A program made the translations under genes and the position numbers. A DNA stretch of 64,000 nucleotides from DAOMOP01 sp035444405 (lineage in GTDB: Bacteria > Pseudomonadota > Gammaproteobacteria > Burkholderiales > Rhodocyclaceae), in the NCBI GenBank assembly GCA_035444405.1, contig DAOMOP010000002.1, forward strand, positions 17,763-81,762. The letters run 5' to 3'. Below the pieces are notes generated by a model, which made no database searches, was not told where the DNA came from, and saw only the letters and a program-made list of their open reading frames with translations. Within the stretch, counting starts at the first letter, position 1; the number at the start of each line of letters is the position of its first letter. Below are positions 35,351 to 44,263 of the stretch, piece after piece.

Positions 35351-35364
35351 TTGTCCTAAGTCAA
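35351..35364 (+). promoter_or_regulatory. Fnr/Dnr-type box of nosZ
   Basis: TTGTCCTAAGTCAA (TTG-N8-CAA with TTGTC/GTCAA symmetry). If centred at -41.5, transcription starts near 35399, and TAGAGT (35388-35393) lies at the -10. Leader about 120 nt. Other parts of 35148-35520 show no gene. Confidence 0.65.
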
Positions 35365-35520
35365 AGAAATCTTCGCGGCCGCTCGATTAGAGTTCGGGTG
35401 CGACAAAACGCCGCAGCGACAAGCCGCCGCAGCCAGAACACCCCTTGTCGGTCGGTCCGCATCGCCGTGCGATGCGCCGACCGGCAATGTCGATCACCTG
35501 TGAAAACGGAGTCAACCACG

Positions 35521-37485
35521 ATGAGTCAAGATCTGACCAAACCGCAAGACGGGCAGCCCGACCCGAGCCGCCGGAAGTTCCTCAATACCGCCGCCATCGT
35601 CGGTCTGTCCGGTGCCGGCCTGTCGGTCGGACTTGCCGGCTGCAAGCAGGAACAGTCGGCACCGGCCGCCGCCGCGCCCGCGGCCGCGCCGGCCGCCGCC
35701 GCGGCGCCTGCCCCGGCGGCCAAGTCGGCCAGCGATGCCATTCACCTGAAGCCGGGCGAGCTCGACACCTACTACGGCCTGTGGAGCGGCGGCCACACCG
35801 GTGACTTCCGGGTGCTCGGCCTCCCGTCGGGCCGCGAGCTGCATCGCGTGCCGTGCTTCGTGCCCGATGCGCTGGTGGGCTGGGGCGTCACCAACGAGTC
35901 CAAACAGATCATGGGCACCAAGCCGAACGGCCAGCTGCAGTTCACCGTCGGCGACACGCACCACACCCACGCGTCGTACAAGGACGGCAACTACGACGGC
36001 CGCTACGCGTGGATCAACGAAAAGATCAACAGCCGCATCGCGCGCATCCGCCTCGACTACTTCGTCTGCGACAAGATCACCAAGCTGCCGAACGTGCAGG
36101 GCTTTCACGGCATCTTCCCGGACAAGCGCGACCCGGTCGATCCGGCGATCAACCACACCACGCGCGTGTTCTGCGGCGGCGAGTTCTCGATCCCGCTGCC
36201 CAATGACGGGAGCGACGCCAACGACCCCACGAAGTACCGCTCGCTGATGACCTGCGTCGACGCCGAGACCATGGAAGTGCGCTGGCAGGTGCTGATCGAC
36301 GGCAACTGCGACCTGCTGGCCACCAGTTTCGATGGCAAGCTGGCGGCGACCAACCAGTACAACACCGAGATGGGCGTGCACTACGAGGACATGATGTCCG
36401 CCGAGCGCGACGCCTGCCTGTTCTACAACATCGGCCGCATCGAGCAGGCGGTGAAGGACGGCAAGACGACCACCATCGGCGACAGCAAGGTGCCGGTGGT
36501 CGACGGCACCAAGGAGGCCAACAAGGACCCGAAGACCGCGCTGGTCGCCTACGTGCCGGTGCCGAAGAACCCGCACGGCGTCAACGCCAGCCCCGACGGC
36601 AAGTACTTCATCTGCGCCGGCAAGCTGTCGCCGACGGCGACCGTGATCGAGCTGCAGAAGGTGCTCGACTGGTTCGACGGCAAGCTCGCCGACATCGACG
36701 AGGCGATCGTCGCCGAGGTCGAGATCGGCCTCGGCCCCCTGCACACGGCCTTCGACGGCCGCGGCAACGCCTACACCACGCTGTTCCTGGACAGCCAGAT
36801 CGTCAAGTGGAACGTCGAGAACGCGATCAAGTTCCACGCCGGCGACACCGGTGTGCAATACGTCGTCGATCGCCTGGACGTGCACTACCAGCCCGGCCAC
36901 ATCAACGCGACGCAGTCCGAGACGATGTTCGCGGACGGCAAGTACCTCGCCGTCGGCTGCAAGTTCTCCAAGGACCGCTACCTGCCGGTGGGCCCGCTGC
37001 ATTCCGAGAACGAGCAGCTGATCGACATCTCGGGCGACAAGATGGTGCTGCTGGCCGACCACCCGGTCCGCCCCGAGCCCCACGACTTCATCATGTTCAA
37101 GCGCGAGCTGCTGAGCCCGAAGAAGATCTACTCGCACGACGAGTTCCCGCTCGCGGTCACCGACCCGAAGGAAGCCGGCGTGTATCGCGACGGCAACAAG
37201 GTCACGGTCAAGATCACCTCGCTCGCCCCCGCCTTCGAGCCGCGCGAGTTCAAGCTGCAGCGCGGCGACGAGGTCACGATCATCCTGACCAACCTCGACC
37301 GCATCGAGGACCTGACGCACGGCTTCGCGATCCCCGAGTACAACATCAACTTCATCGTCAATCCGCAGGAGACGAAGAGCGTCACCTTCGTCGCCGACAA
37401 GCCCGGCGTGTTCTGGTGCTACTGCACGCACTTCTGCCACGCGCTGCACCTCGAGATGCGCAGCCGCATGATCGTCGAAGCTTGA
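35521..37485 (+). CDS. nosZ: Nitrous-oxide reductase NosZ (clade I)
   Basis: Periplasmic multicopper enzyme: N2O + 2 H+ + 2 e- to N2 + H2O. The 654-residue precursor has a Tat signal (SRRKFLNTAA at R17-R18), typical of clade I. CuZ ligand histidines are visible in GDTHHTHASYKDG, GFHGIF, HGVNASPD, GPLHTAFDG and HYQPGHINATQ. The CuA site at the C-terminus reads CYCTHFCHALHLEM: the C-x3-C, H and M ligands are present, but the Trp found between the cysteines of well-studied enzymes is His, and an extra Cys precedes the motif. It is monocistronic or ends at the terminator at 37604, before nosR. Confidence 0.95.
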   Translation: MSQDLTKPQDGQPDPSRRKFLNTAAIVGLSGAGLSVGLAGCKQEQSAPAAAAPAAAPAAAAAPAPAAKSASDAIHLKPGELDTYYGLWSGGHTGDFRVLGLPSGRELHRVPCFVPDALVGWGVTNESKQIMGTKPNGQLQFTVGDTHHTHASYKDGNYDGRYAWINEKINSRIARIRLDYFVCDKITKLPNVQGFHGIFPDKRDPVDPAINHTTRVFCGGEFSIPLPNDGSDANDPTKYRSLMTCVDAETMEVRWQVLIDGNCDLLATSFDGKLAATNQYNTEMGVHYEDMMSAERDACLFYNIGRIEQAVKDGKTTTIGDSKVPVVDGTKEANKDPKTALVAYVPVPKNPHGVNASPDGKYFICAGKLSPTATVIELQKVLDWFDGKLADIDEAIVAEVEIGLGPLHTAFDGRGNAYTTLFLDSQIVKWNVENAIKFHAGDTGVQYVVDRLDVHYQPGHINATQSETMFADGKYLAVGCKFSKDRYLPVGPLHSENEQLIDISGDKMVLLADHPVRPEPHDFIMFKRELLSPKKIYSHDEFPLAVTDPKEAGVYRDGNKVTVKITSLAPAFEPREFKLQRGDEVTIILTNLDRIEDLTHGFAIPEYNINFIVNPQETKSVTFVADKPGVFWCYCTHFCHALHLEMRSRMIVEA

Positions 37486-37603
37486 CGACCTTCCCGCGAC
37501 TCGTTCGTCGAACGGGTCGCGCCCAGCACATTCGGCGCGGAGCGATGGCGAACCGCGCGAATGTACCGTCCGTCTGGCGGACGGTTTCGACAGGGTGATC
37601 TTT

Positions 37604-37630
37604 CGAGGGGCCGCGCGCCCCTCGTTTTTT
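37604..37630 (+). terminator. Rho-independent terminator after nosZ
   Basis: Stem CGAGGGG / CCCCTCG with a 7-nt GC-rich loop, followed by TTTTTT. A second hairpin (ACCGTCCG / CGGACGGT, 37565-37585) precedes it. Confidence 0.85.
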
Positions 37631-37662
37631 CCCATGCATTTAAGCAGTTTCTGATTTTTTAA

Positions 37663-37676
37663 TTGACCCGGGACAA
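37663..37676 (+). promoter_or_regulatory. Fnr/Dnr-type box of nosR
   Basis: TTGACCCGGGACAA, an inverted TTG-N8-CAA repeat. Centred at -41.5 from about 37711, with TACACT (37699-37704) exactly at the -10. The 5' leader is only about 20 nt before the nosR ATG. Confidence 0.7.
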
Positions 37677-37730
37677 TTACGGCAGCGCCCTGCCTTTCTA
37701 CACTGCCGCAAACCCCGCAAGCAGCGAACC

Positions 37731-39908
37731 ATGAAAACGATATTCACCGGAGTCCGGAATGCGTTCATCGCGGTCGCGATGGCGCTGCTCCCTCAGCTGG
37801 TCACGGCCACCGCCTACGAGGCGAAACTGCCGGCCGAACTCAACACCGCGCCAAATCTCTGCGACTACGCACCGTGTTCCGAAGTGCTGCCCGGTGCAGC
37901 ATCGTTCTCCGAACGCAAGGGGCGCCCGTTCTATGTCGAGGGCTATGACGCCGCCGGCGACGTCGTCGGCTACGTGATGCTGTCGACGGACATCACCGAC
38001 GTGCCCGCCTACTCCGGCAAGCCCGTGATCACACTGATCGGCATGGACACCGAGGGCCGCTTCGCCGGCGTGAAGATCCTCAAGCATTCGGAGCCGATCC
38101 TGCTGCTCGGCATTCCCGAGTCGGCACTGATCAAGTTCAACGAGCAATACCTCGGCAAGTTCGTCGGCGACAAGATCGAGATCGGCGCCTCGCGCAACGA
38201 CCGGGACGTCATCGCGCTCGATGCGATCTCCGGCGCCACGGTGACCGTTGTCGCGCAAAACCAGGTAATGATGACCTCCGGCGCGGCCACCGCGCGCCAG
38301 GTCGGCATCCTCGAGCCGAACGTGCGCGAGCAGGCACGCTTCCTCGAACTCGGCACCACCCCCGACTGGGAGACGCTCGCGCGCGAAGGCAGCGTGCGCC
38401 GGCTCACCGTGCGTCCCGAGCAGGTCGGGCTGGAGCGTGCCAAGGAGCCCTTCATCGACCTGTGGTTCGGCCATCTGAACCAGCCCGACATCGGGCGCGC
38501 AATCCTCGGCGAAACCGCCTGGCGCAACCTGATGGGCCGCCTCGAAGAAGGCGAGCAGGCGATCTTCGTGATCCGCACCGGCGGTGCCGAGTCCTTCAAG
38601 GGCTCGGGTTTCGTGCGCGGCGGTCTGTACGATCGCGTCCAGGTACGCCAGGGCATGGACGTCTTCACGTTCCGCGACCTCGACTCGCTGCCGCTCTATG
38701 ACATCCGCGCCGCAGGCTCGCCCGCGTTCGACGAGTCGATCATCTTCATCGTGCGTTCCGAGGCCTTTTCCGCCGCTTATCCCTGGCAGTTCGTGTTCCT
38801 CGGCAACCGCGTCGACCGAAACACCGGGGCGCGGACCTTCGCGAAATTCGATACCGAATACTGGATGCCGGCGGCCTACATGGAGGGCGGACGTCCGAAG
38901 ATCGAGGCGCCGGCCGCACCGTGGGTGCGCATCTGGAAGATGCGCGCGCTCGAGATCGGCCTCTTCGCGGCACTGCTCGTCGCCGTCGCCGCCGTCTATG
39001 CCAACCGCGATCGCCTCACGCGCGCCGCGACGCGCAAGAACAAGTGGCCGGTCAATGCCTTCAAGTACACCGCCTGGGTGATCAGCATCGGTTTCGTCGG
39101 CTTCCACCTGATGGCCCAGCCGTCGATCACGCAGGTGCTCACGTGGTTCCATGCCCTGCTGTTCCAATGGACTTGGGAGCTCTTCCTGACCGATCCATTC
39201 ATCTTCCTGTTCTGGATCTTCATCATCGTCACGGTGTTCCTGTGGGGTCGGGGCCTTTTCTGCGGATGGTTGTGCCCGTTCGGTTCGCTGTCCGAGCTCC
39301 TTTACAAGAGCGCCGGCGCGCTCGGGCTCAAGCGCTTCCAGTTCAAGCTGTCGCAGCCGATGCACGACCGGCTGAAGTGGATAAAATACTGGGTCTTCTT
39401 CGGGCTGCTGGCGGTGTCGGTGTTCTCGATGGGCTGGGCCGAAATGCTGGCCGAGGTCGAGCCGTTCAAGACGACCTTCCTCGTCGGTCTCCTGAACCGT
39501 ACCTGGCCTTACACGCTGTTCGCGGCCGGCCTGCTGGGGCTGTCGATCTTCATGGAGCGCCCGTTCTGCAAGTATCTGTGTCCGCTCGGCGCCGCGCTGG
39601 CGATGCCTTCGACCTTCCGCTGGTTCGGACTCAAGCGCAAGCAGGAGTGCAGCAGCTGCAACGCCTGCGCGGCCGGCTGCGGCTCGCTCGCGATTGACAG
39701 GAACGGACGCATCGACCATCGCGAATGCATGCTGTGCCTGGATTGCATGGTGCTCTACACCGACACGCACGTCTGCCCGCCGCTGGCGAAGGAGCGCAAG
39801 CGTCGCGCCAGGGTCGGCGAGGCGCTGACGCCGATCGGCAAGGACGGCTACTACATTCCGATCACCCCGGTGGCGGGCGCACCGGCCGCGCGGCCCCAGG
39901 CCAACTGA
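37731..39908 (+). CDS. nosR: NosR, membrane flavo-iron-sulfur protein for N2O reduction
   Basis: A 725-residue polytopic membrane protein needed for nosZ expression and electron supply. It has a signal sequence, a periplasmic FMN-binding domain with SGATVTVV (covalent flavin Thr), several TM helices, cytoplasmic CxxxCP motifs (FCGWLCPFGSL; YLCPLGAALAMP) and two [4Fe-4S] motifs near the C-terminus (CSSCNACAAGCGSLAID; CMLCLDCMVLYTDTHVCP). Own Fnr/Dnr promoter. It begins the nosR-nosDFYL transcript downstream of nosZ. Confidence 0.95.
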   Translation: MKTIFTGVRNAFIAVAMALLPQLVTATAYEAKLPAELNTAPNLCDYAPCSEVLPGAASFSERKGRPFYVEGYDAAGDVVGYVMLSTDITDVPAYSGKPVITLIGMDTEGRFAGVKILKHSEPILLLGIPESALIKFNEQYLGKFVGDKIEIGASRNDRDVIALDAISGATVTVVAQNQVMMTSGAATARQVGILEPNVREQARFLELGTTPDWETLAREGSVRRLTVRPEQVGLERAKEPFIDLWFGHLNQPDIGRAILGETAWRNLMGRLEEGEQAIFVIRTGGAESFKGSGFVRGGLYDRVQVRQGMDVFTFRDLDSLPLYDIRAAGSPAFDESIIFIVRSEAFSAAYPWQFVFLGNRVDRNTGARTFAKFDTEYWMPAAYMEGGRPKIEAPAAPWVRIWKMRALEIGLFAALLVAVAAVYANRDRLTRAATRKNKWPVNAFKYTAWVISIGFVGFHLMAQPSITQVLTWFHALLFQWTWELFLTDPFIFLFWIFIIVTVFLWGRGLFCGWLCPFGSLSELLYKSAGALGLKRFQFKLSQPMHDRLKWIKYWVFFGLLAVSVFSMGWAEMLAEVEPFKTTFLVGLLNRTWPYTLFAAGLLGLSIFMERPFCKYLCPLGAALAMPSTFRWFGLKRKQECSSCNACAAGCGSLAIDRNGRIDHRECMLCLDCMVLYTDTHVCPPLAKERKRRARVGEALTPIGKDGYYIPITPVAGAPAARPQAN

Positions 39909-39926
39909 GACATGGAGGTTGAACGA

Positions 39927-40355
39927 ATGGTCGACCCGAAGATGATGACCGACCCGGTCGAGCCGCCGTACGCGAGGCACTCCAACCCGCTGCTGGTGCT
40001 CGCCGCCGAGGTGTGGGACCACCTGTGGCCGTGGAGCCATCACGGCTTTCGCCGTCAGATCGCGGTACAGGCTGCCGGATTCGCGCTCGCGGCCGCCGCG
40101 ACCATCATGTGGGTGCTCGCGGCGATGGGGCGGCTCGATGCCGGCGCGATCATCGGCTGGTGGTTCGGCTGGAGCGTGTTCGAGGTCATCGTACGCCTCG
40201 GCTCCAAGCCCTACGTCAAGGAAGGCCCGTGGTGGGGGCGCAGCTACCGCCGCGCCAACGTCATGGACATGGTGTGCTATGTCGGCTTCAAGAACCTGCT
40301 GATCGGCGCGACGCTGTTCATCGCGCTGAAGTCGGCCGGCGTGCTGTACGTCTAG
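39927..40355 (+). CDS. Small conserved-looking membrane protein in the nos cluster
   Basis: A 142-residue protein with about three hydrophobic segments (near 38-62, 65-85 and 112-138): VWDHLWPWSHHGFRRQIA, IGWWFGWSVFEVIVRLG, MVCYVGFKNLLIGATLFI. The ATG at 39927 was chosen because GGAGG lies 8 nt upstream; an ATG at 39912 would overlap that site. It is 18 bp after nosR and 15 bp before nosD. I do not recognise the family; its position suggests an accessory role in NosZ maturation or electron transfer. Confidence 0.7.
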   Translation: MVDPKMMTDPVEPPYARHSNPLLVLAAEVWDHLWPWSHHGFRRQIAVQAAGFALAAAATIMWVLAAMGRLDAGAIIGWWFGWSVFEVIVRLGSKPYVKEGPWWGRSYRRANVMDMVCYVGFKNLLIGATLFIALKSAGVLYV

Positions 40356-40370
40356 GAACTGCGGCGGCCG

Positions 40371-41663
40371 ATGTACCCCCTGCCCTGGAGCCGTCCACTC
40401 GTCGCGGTCCTCGCCGTCGTTGCCTTGCTCGCCTCGGGCGCGGCCACGGCGGCGGCGACCTGGCGCGTTGCGCCTGGCCAGTCGATCCAGGCGGCGATCG
40501 AACGTGCGGCCGCGGGTGACATCATCGAAGTCGAGCGCGCACGCTATACAGAGAATCTGCGCATCGACAAGCCGCTCACGCTGCGTGGCATCGACCGGCC
40601 GACGGTCAGCGGCGGCCTGTCCGGCCACACTGTCCTGGTCACCGGCGAAGACGTCACGATCGACGGCTTCATCATCATCGATTCGGGCGACAGCCTGCGC
40701 GACCAGAACGCCGGCATCTACATCTTTCCCGGCGCACACCGCGCCGTCGTGCGCAACAGCGATCTCGCCTACAACCTGTTCGGGTTGTGGATCGAGAAGG
40801 CCGACGACGTGGTGATCGAGAACAATCTGATCGTCGGCAAGCGCGAGTACCGCTCGCCGATGCGCGGCAACGGCATCCAGCTCTACAACACGCGTCGCGC
40901 GCAGATCATCGGCAACAACATCGGCTTCGTGCGCGATGCGCTGTACGTGGACGTCAGCCACGACGCCGTGTTTCGCGGCAACCGGCTGCACCACAGCCGC
41001 TACGGCACGCACTACATGAACTCCTATCGCAACGTGTGGGAGGACAACGACGTCTACCTGAACCGCGGCGGCCTTGCGCTGATGGAGGTGCGCGAGCAGG
41101 TCGTGCGCAACAATCGCGTCTGGGGCAACTCCGACCACGGCATCATGCTGCGCACGATGTGGGACACCGTTCTCGAGGACAACGTCGTCGCCGGCAACGC
41201 GCGCGGCTTCTTCATGTACGACGCCTATTTCAACGAGCTGCGCGGCAACCTCGTCGTCGACAACGTCGTCGGCGTTCATATCTGGGCCGGCTCCAAGGAC
41301 AACGTGATCGAGCGCAACGACTTCATCAGCAATCGCGAACAGGTGCGCTACGTGGCGGCGACGGATCAGATCTGGGGCGCCGAACATGGCAACCACTGGA
41401 GCAACTACCTCGGCTGGGACCGCGACGGCGACGCCATCGGGGACATGCCGTACGAGGCCAACGACATGGTCGATCGGCTGACCTGGCGGCATCCGATGAT
41501 GAAGCTGCTGCTGGCGAGTCCGGCGCTGCAGACGCTGCGGCTGGTGTCGCAACAGTTCCCGCTGCTGCGCGCGCCAAGCATCGTCGATCCGAATCCGCGC
41601 ATGAGACCCGAAAACCAGAACTGGAGAGACTGGCTTGGAAAGCACTTTCCCGGCAGCCGCTGA
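40371..41663 (+). CDS. nosD: NosD, periplasmic copper-site maturation protein
   Basis: A 430-residue beta-helix (CASH-type) protein with an N-terminal signal peptide (cleavage near ATAAATW). It has many parallel beta-helix repeats, for example NNLIVGKREYRSPMRGNGIQ and NRVWGNSDHGIMLRTM. In nos clusters NosD works with the NosFY ABC transporter to supply sulfur for the CuZ site of NosZ. The 3' end overlaps nosF by 29 bp. Confidence 0.93.
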   Translation: MYPLPWSRPLVAVLAVVALLASGAATAAATWRVAPGQSIQAAIERAAAGDIIEVERARYTENLRIDKPLTLRGIDRPTVSGGLSGHTVLVTGEDVTIDGFIIIDSGDSLRDQNAGIYIFPGAHRAVVRNSDLAYNLFGLWIEKADDVVIENNLIVGKREYRSPMRGNGIQLYNTRRAQIIGNNIGFVRDALYVDVSHDAVFRGNRLHHSRYGTHYMNSYRNVWEDNDVYLNRGGLALMEVREQVVRNNRVWGNSDHGIMLRTMWDTVLEDNVVAGNARGFFMYDAYFNELRGNLVVDNVVGVHIWAGSKDNVIERNDFISNREQVRYVAATDQIWGAEHGNHWSNYLGWDRDGDAIGDMPYEANDMVDRLTWRHPMMKLLLASPALQTLRLVSQQFPLLRAPSIVDPNPRMRPENQNWRDWLGKHFPGSR

Positions 41664-42591
41664 AGCGCACGGCGCGGCGCGGAGCGAATCCGTCGTCATC
41701 GCGCGCGGTGTCGCCAAGCACTATGGCGCCGTGCACGCCGTCGACGGCGTCGACCTCGAGGTCGGGCGCGGCGAGCTGTTCGGCCTGATCGGCCACAACG
41801 GCGCCGGCAAGAGCACGCTGTTCAAGATGATGCTGGGCCTGATTCCGGTCAGCGCCGGCCACATCCTGATCGACGGCGAGCCGGTCGGCGGCCGCGGTTT
41901 TCGCTCGGTGCGCCGCAAGATCGGTTATCTGCCCGAGAACGTCGTGCTCTACGACAACCTGACCGGCCTCGAGACGCTGCAATTCTTCTCGCAGCTGAAA
42001 GGCTCGCCGGCGCGCGACTGCGCGGCCGCGCTCGAACGCGTGGGGCTGGCCGACGCGGCCCGGCGGCGCGTGCGCGAGTATTCGAAAGGGATGCGCCAGC
42101 GCCTCGGCTTCGCTCAGGCGCTGCTGGGTCGCCCGCAGATCCTCTTCCTCGACGAGCCGACGACCGGCCTCGATCCGGAAGCGATCCGCGAGTTCTACGC
42201 CATGCTGCGCACGCTGCGGGCCGACGGCGTGACGATGATCCTGACCTCGCACATCCTTGCCGAGATCCAGGAGCGCGTCGATCGGCTGGCGATCATGGCC
42301 GCCGGCCGCATCCAGGCGCTCGGTACGGTGCAGCAGCTGCGCGAGCAGATGGACCTGCCGCTGTGGTTCGACATCCGCATCGATGCGGCCCACTTCGACG
42401 CCGTGCGCGACACGCTCGGTCACCTGCCGATCAGCGCCATCGAGGCACGCGACGGCCATGTCGCCGTGCAGTGCCGGCGCGAATCCAAGATGGCCGTCAT
42501 CGAGGCGCTCGCCGCCCTCAACGGCCGCATGCTCGACCTGCACGTGCGCGAACCTTCGCTCGAAGACGTGTTCTTCGGCTTCTCCGACTAG
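41635..42591 (+). CDS. nosF: NosF, ABC transporter ATPase for CuZ assembly
   Basis: A 318-residue ATP-binding subunit with Walker A GHNGAGKSTLFK, signature YSKGMRQRLGFAQALLG, Walker B LFLDEPTTGLDPE and the switch His in TSHILAEIQERV. The likely start is TTG (41635) behind GGAGAGACTGGC, inside the nosD end; this rare start leads to MESTFPAAAEAHGAARSE. Pairs with NosY in the membrane and NosD in the periplasm. Confidence 0.92.
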   Translation: MESTFPAAAEAHGAARSESVVIARGVAKHYGAVHAVDGVDLEVGRGELFGLIGHNGAGKSTLFKMMLGLIPVSAGHILIDGEPVGGRGFRSVRRKIGYLPENVVLYDNLTGLETLQFFSQLKGSPARDCAAALERVGLADAARRRVREYSKGMRQRLGFAQALLGRPQILFLDEPTTGLDPEAIREFYAMLRTLRADGVTMILTSHILAEIQERVDRLAIMAAGRIQALGTVQQLREQMDLPLWFDIRIDAAHFDAVRDTLGHLPISAIEARDGHVAVQCRRESKMAVIEALAALNGRMLDLHVREPSLEDVFFGFSD

Positions 42592-42599
42592 GACGCAAC

Positions 42600-43415
42600 A
42601 TGGAACTTGGCCAGGTCTTGACCATCGCCGGCAAGGAATTCTGGGATCGCATCCGCAATCGCTGGGTGCTCGCGGTCGCGCTGGTGTTCACGGTGTTCGC
42701 GCTGGTCATCGCGTATTTCGGCGGCGCGCAGCAGGGCACGGTCGGTTTTCGCTCGATCGAGTTCACGATCGCCAGCCTCGTCAGTCTGGTGATCTACCTG
42801 ATCCCGCTGATCGCGCTGGTGCTCGGCTTCGACGCAATCGTCGGCGAGCGCGAGCGCGGCTCGCTCGACCTGCTGCTGTCGCTGCCGATCACGCGCTTCG
42901 AGCTCTTGCTGGGCAAGTATCTCGGGCTCGCCGCCGCACTCGCGTTCTCGACCGTTGCCGGCTTCGGGCTCGTCGCGGTGGTGCTCGCCGCCCAGCTCGA
43001 TCTCACCGCGCTCGTTCATTACTTCGGCTTCATGGCGAGCTCGGTGCTGCTCGGCATGGCCTTTCTGAGCCTGGCCGTCATGGTGTCGGTGTTCGCCGCC
43101 GACCGCACACGCGCCTCGGGGCTCGCGATCGCGGCGTGGTTCTTCTTCGTGCTGGTATTCGACCTGCTGTTGCTCGGCGCGCTGGTGGTCACCGGCGGCG
43201 CCTATGGCGGAGACATCTTCCCGTATCTGCTGCTGTTGAACCCGGCCGACGTCTTCCGCATTCTCAACATCTTCACCCTCGAGGACGTGCGTGCCCTCTA
43301 CGGACTGGCCACGGTCTTCCCGAGCGGCCTCGCGGAACCTTGGGTCCTGACGCTGGTCATGCTCGGCTGGATCACGGCGCCGCTCGGCATCGCCGCGTGG
43401 CGCTTCAGGAATTAG
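42600..43415 (+). CDS. nosY: NosY, ABC transporter permease for CuZ assembly
   Basis: A 271-residue ABC-2-type permease with six membrane helices. It has the family motif IVGERERGSLDLLLSLPITR after TM2 and VFAADRTRASGLAIAAWFFF. It starts 8 bp after nosF and completes the NosFY transporter. The C-terminus is IAAWRFRN. Confidence 0.92.
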   Translation: MELGQVLTIAGKEFWDRIRNRWVLAVALVFTVFALVIAYFGGAQQGTVGFRSIEFTIASLVSLVIYLIPLIALVLGFDAIVGERERGSLDLLLSLPITRFELLLGKYLGLAAALAFSTVAGFGLVAVVLAAQLDLTALVHYFGFMASSVLLGMAFLSLAVMVSVFAADRTRASGLAIAAWFFFVLVFDLLLLGALVVTGGAYGGDIFPYLLLLNPADVFRILNIFTLEDVRALYGLATVFPSGLAEPWVLTLVMLGWITAPLGIAAWRFRN

Positions 43416-43438
43416 ACGCTTTCCATCGGAGTCTCCCC

Positions 43439-43984
43439 ATGTGCAACCATCATCACCATCGGCGTTTCGATCGGCGACGCTTCCTGCTCGCCGGCGCAGC
43501 GACGGGACTGCTCGCCGCGTGCGGGCAAGCGAGCGACGGCACGAAAGGCGTGGTGGCGGTCGAGATCGATCGCAGCACCTCATGCGCGCTGGACGGCATG
43601 CTGCTCGCCGACTATCCCGGCCCGAAGGCCCAGATCCACTACGCAAACCGCAGCGAGCCCGATTTCTTCTGCGATACGGTCGAGATGTTTCACGTGCACC
43701 TGAACCCGGAGATCGTGCAGCCGGTGCGCGCGATGTTCGTCCAGGACATGGGCAAGGCGGACTGGGACGACCCGCGCGGACACTGGATCGATGCCAGGAG
43801 CGCCTGGTACGTGCATGGCTCGTCGCGGCGCGGCTCGATGGGCCCGACCCTCGCATCGTTCGCCGACGAAGCCGGCGCGCGCGCGTTCGCGCAGGAGTTC
43901 GGTGGCAATGTACTGCGCTTCGACGACGTCACCGCCGACATGGTGGTGCTCGACGGCGGCGCGCTTCACGACAGCAGGATGTAG
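43439..43984 (+). CDS. nosL: NosL, copper-binding lipoprotein
   Basis: A 181-residue lipoprotein (lipobox LAAC near residue 30, after an N-terminal His-rich MCNHHHHRRFDRRRFLLAG). The second Cys motif SCALDGMLLADYPGPKAQIHY region carries C and M for Cu(I). NosL delivers copper to apo-NosZ. The N-terminal RRRFLLAG would also fit a Tat-type lipoprotein signal. It lies 23 bp after nosY and 6 bp before the next gene. Confidence 0.88.
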   Translation: MCNHHHHRRFDRRRFLLAGAATGLLAACGQASDGTKGVVAVEIDRSTSCALDGMLLADYPGPKAQIHYANRSEPDFFCDTVEMFHVHLNPEIVQPVRAMFVQDMGKADWDDPRGHWIDARSAWYVHGSSRRGSMGPTLASFADEAGARAFAQEFGGNVLRFDDVTADMVVLDGGALHDSRM

Positions 43985-43990
43985 GGAAAA

Positions 43991-44263
43991 ATGCCAGATT
44001 TCTTCAAGAATCTCGAGTACGACAGGGCTCTCGAGATCGAACGCTTGTCCAGACTGACCTACGAGCTGCGCGAAAACCGCGGCGCCGTGCTGGCACCTTA
44101 CGGCGTGCAGAGCGAATCCGCATTGCTCGAACAGATCACGAGCGGCACGGTCGCCGAACATCCAGCCTACGAGCACTATCTCGCGGCACGTGTGCTCGAG
44201 CAGACGCGCGACCACGCGCGCGCGCTGATGGCCGACAAGCTCAGGGAGGCGAACCGCTCATGA
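43991..44263 (+). CDS. Small helical protein of unknown function between the two nosL-type genes
   Basis: A 90-residue, charged, mostly helical protein (LEYDRALEIERLSRLTYEL; YEHYLAARVLEQTRDHARAL). No signal peptide, no cysteine. It starts 6 bp after the nosL stop and overlaps the next gene by 4 bp (ATGA), so it is co-translated with a TumE/DUF6516-like gene. It may be its antitoxin-like partner, but I recognise no domain. Confidence 0.65.
   Translation: MPDFFKNLEYDRALEIERLSRLTYELRENRGAVLAPYGVQSESALLEQITSGTVAEHPAYEHYLAARVLEQTRDHARALMADKLREANRS

Noticed and set aside
37698..41717. A very long open frame on the minus strand opposite nosR-nosD-nosF
   Set aside because: It is low-complexity (Arg/Asp/Glu/Val-rich), lies opposite well-identified genes with normal motifs and is a typical artefact of very high GC codon bias.
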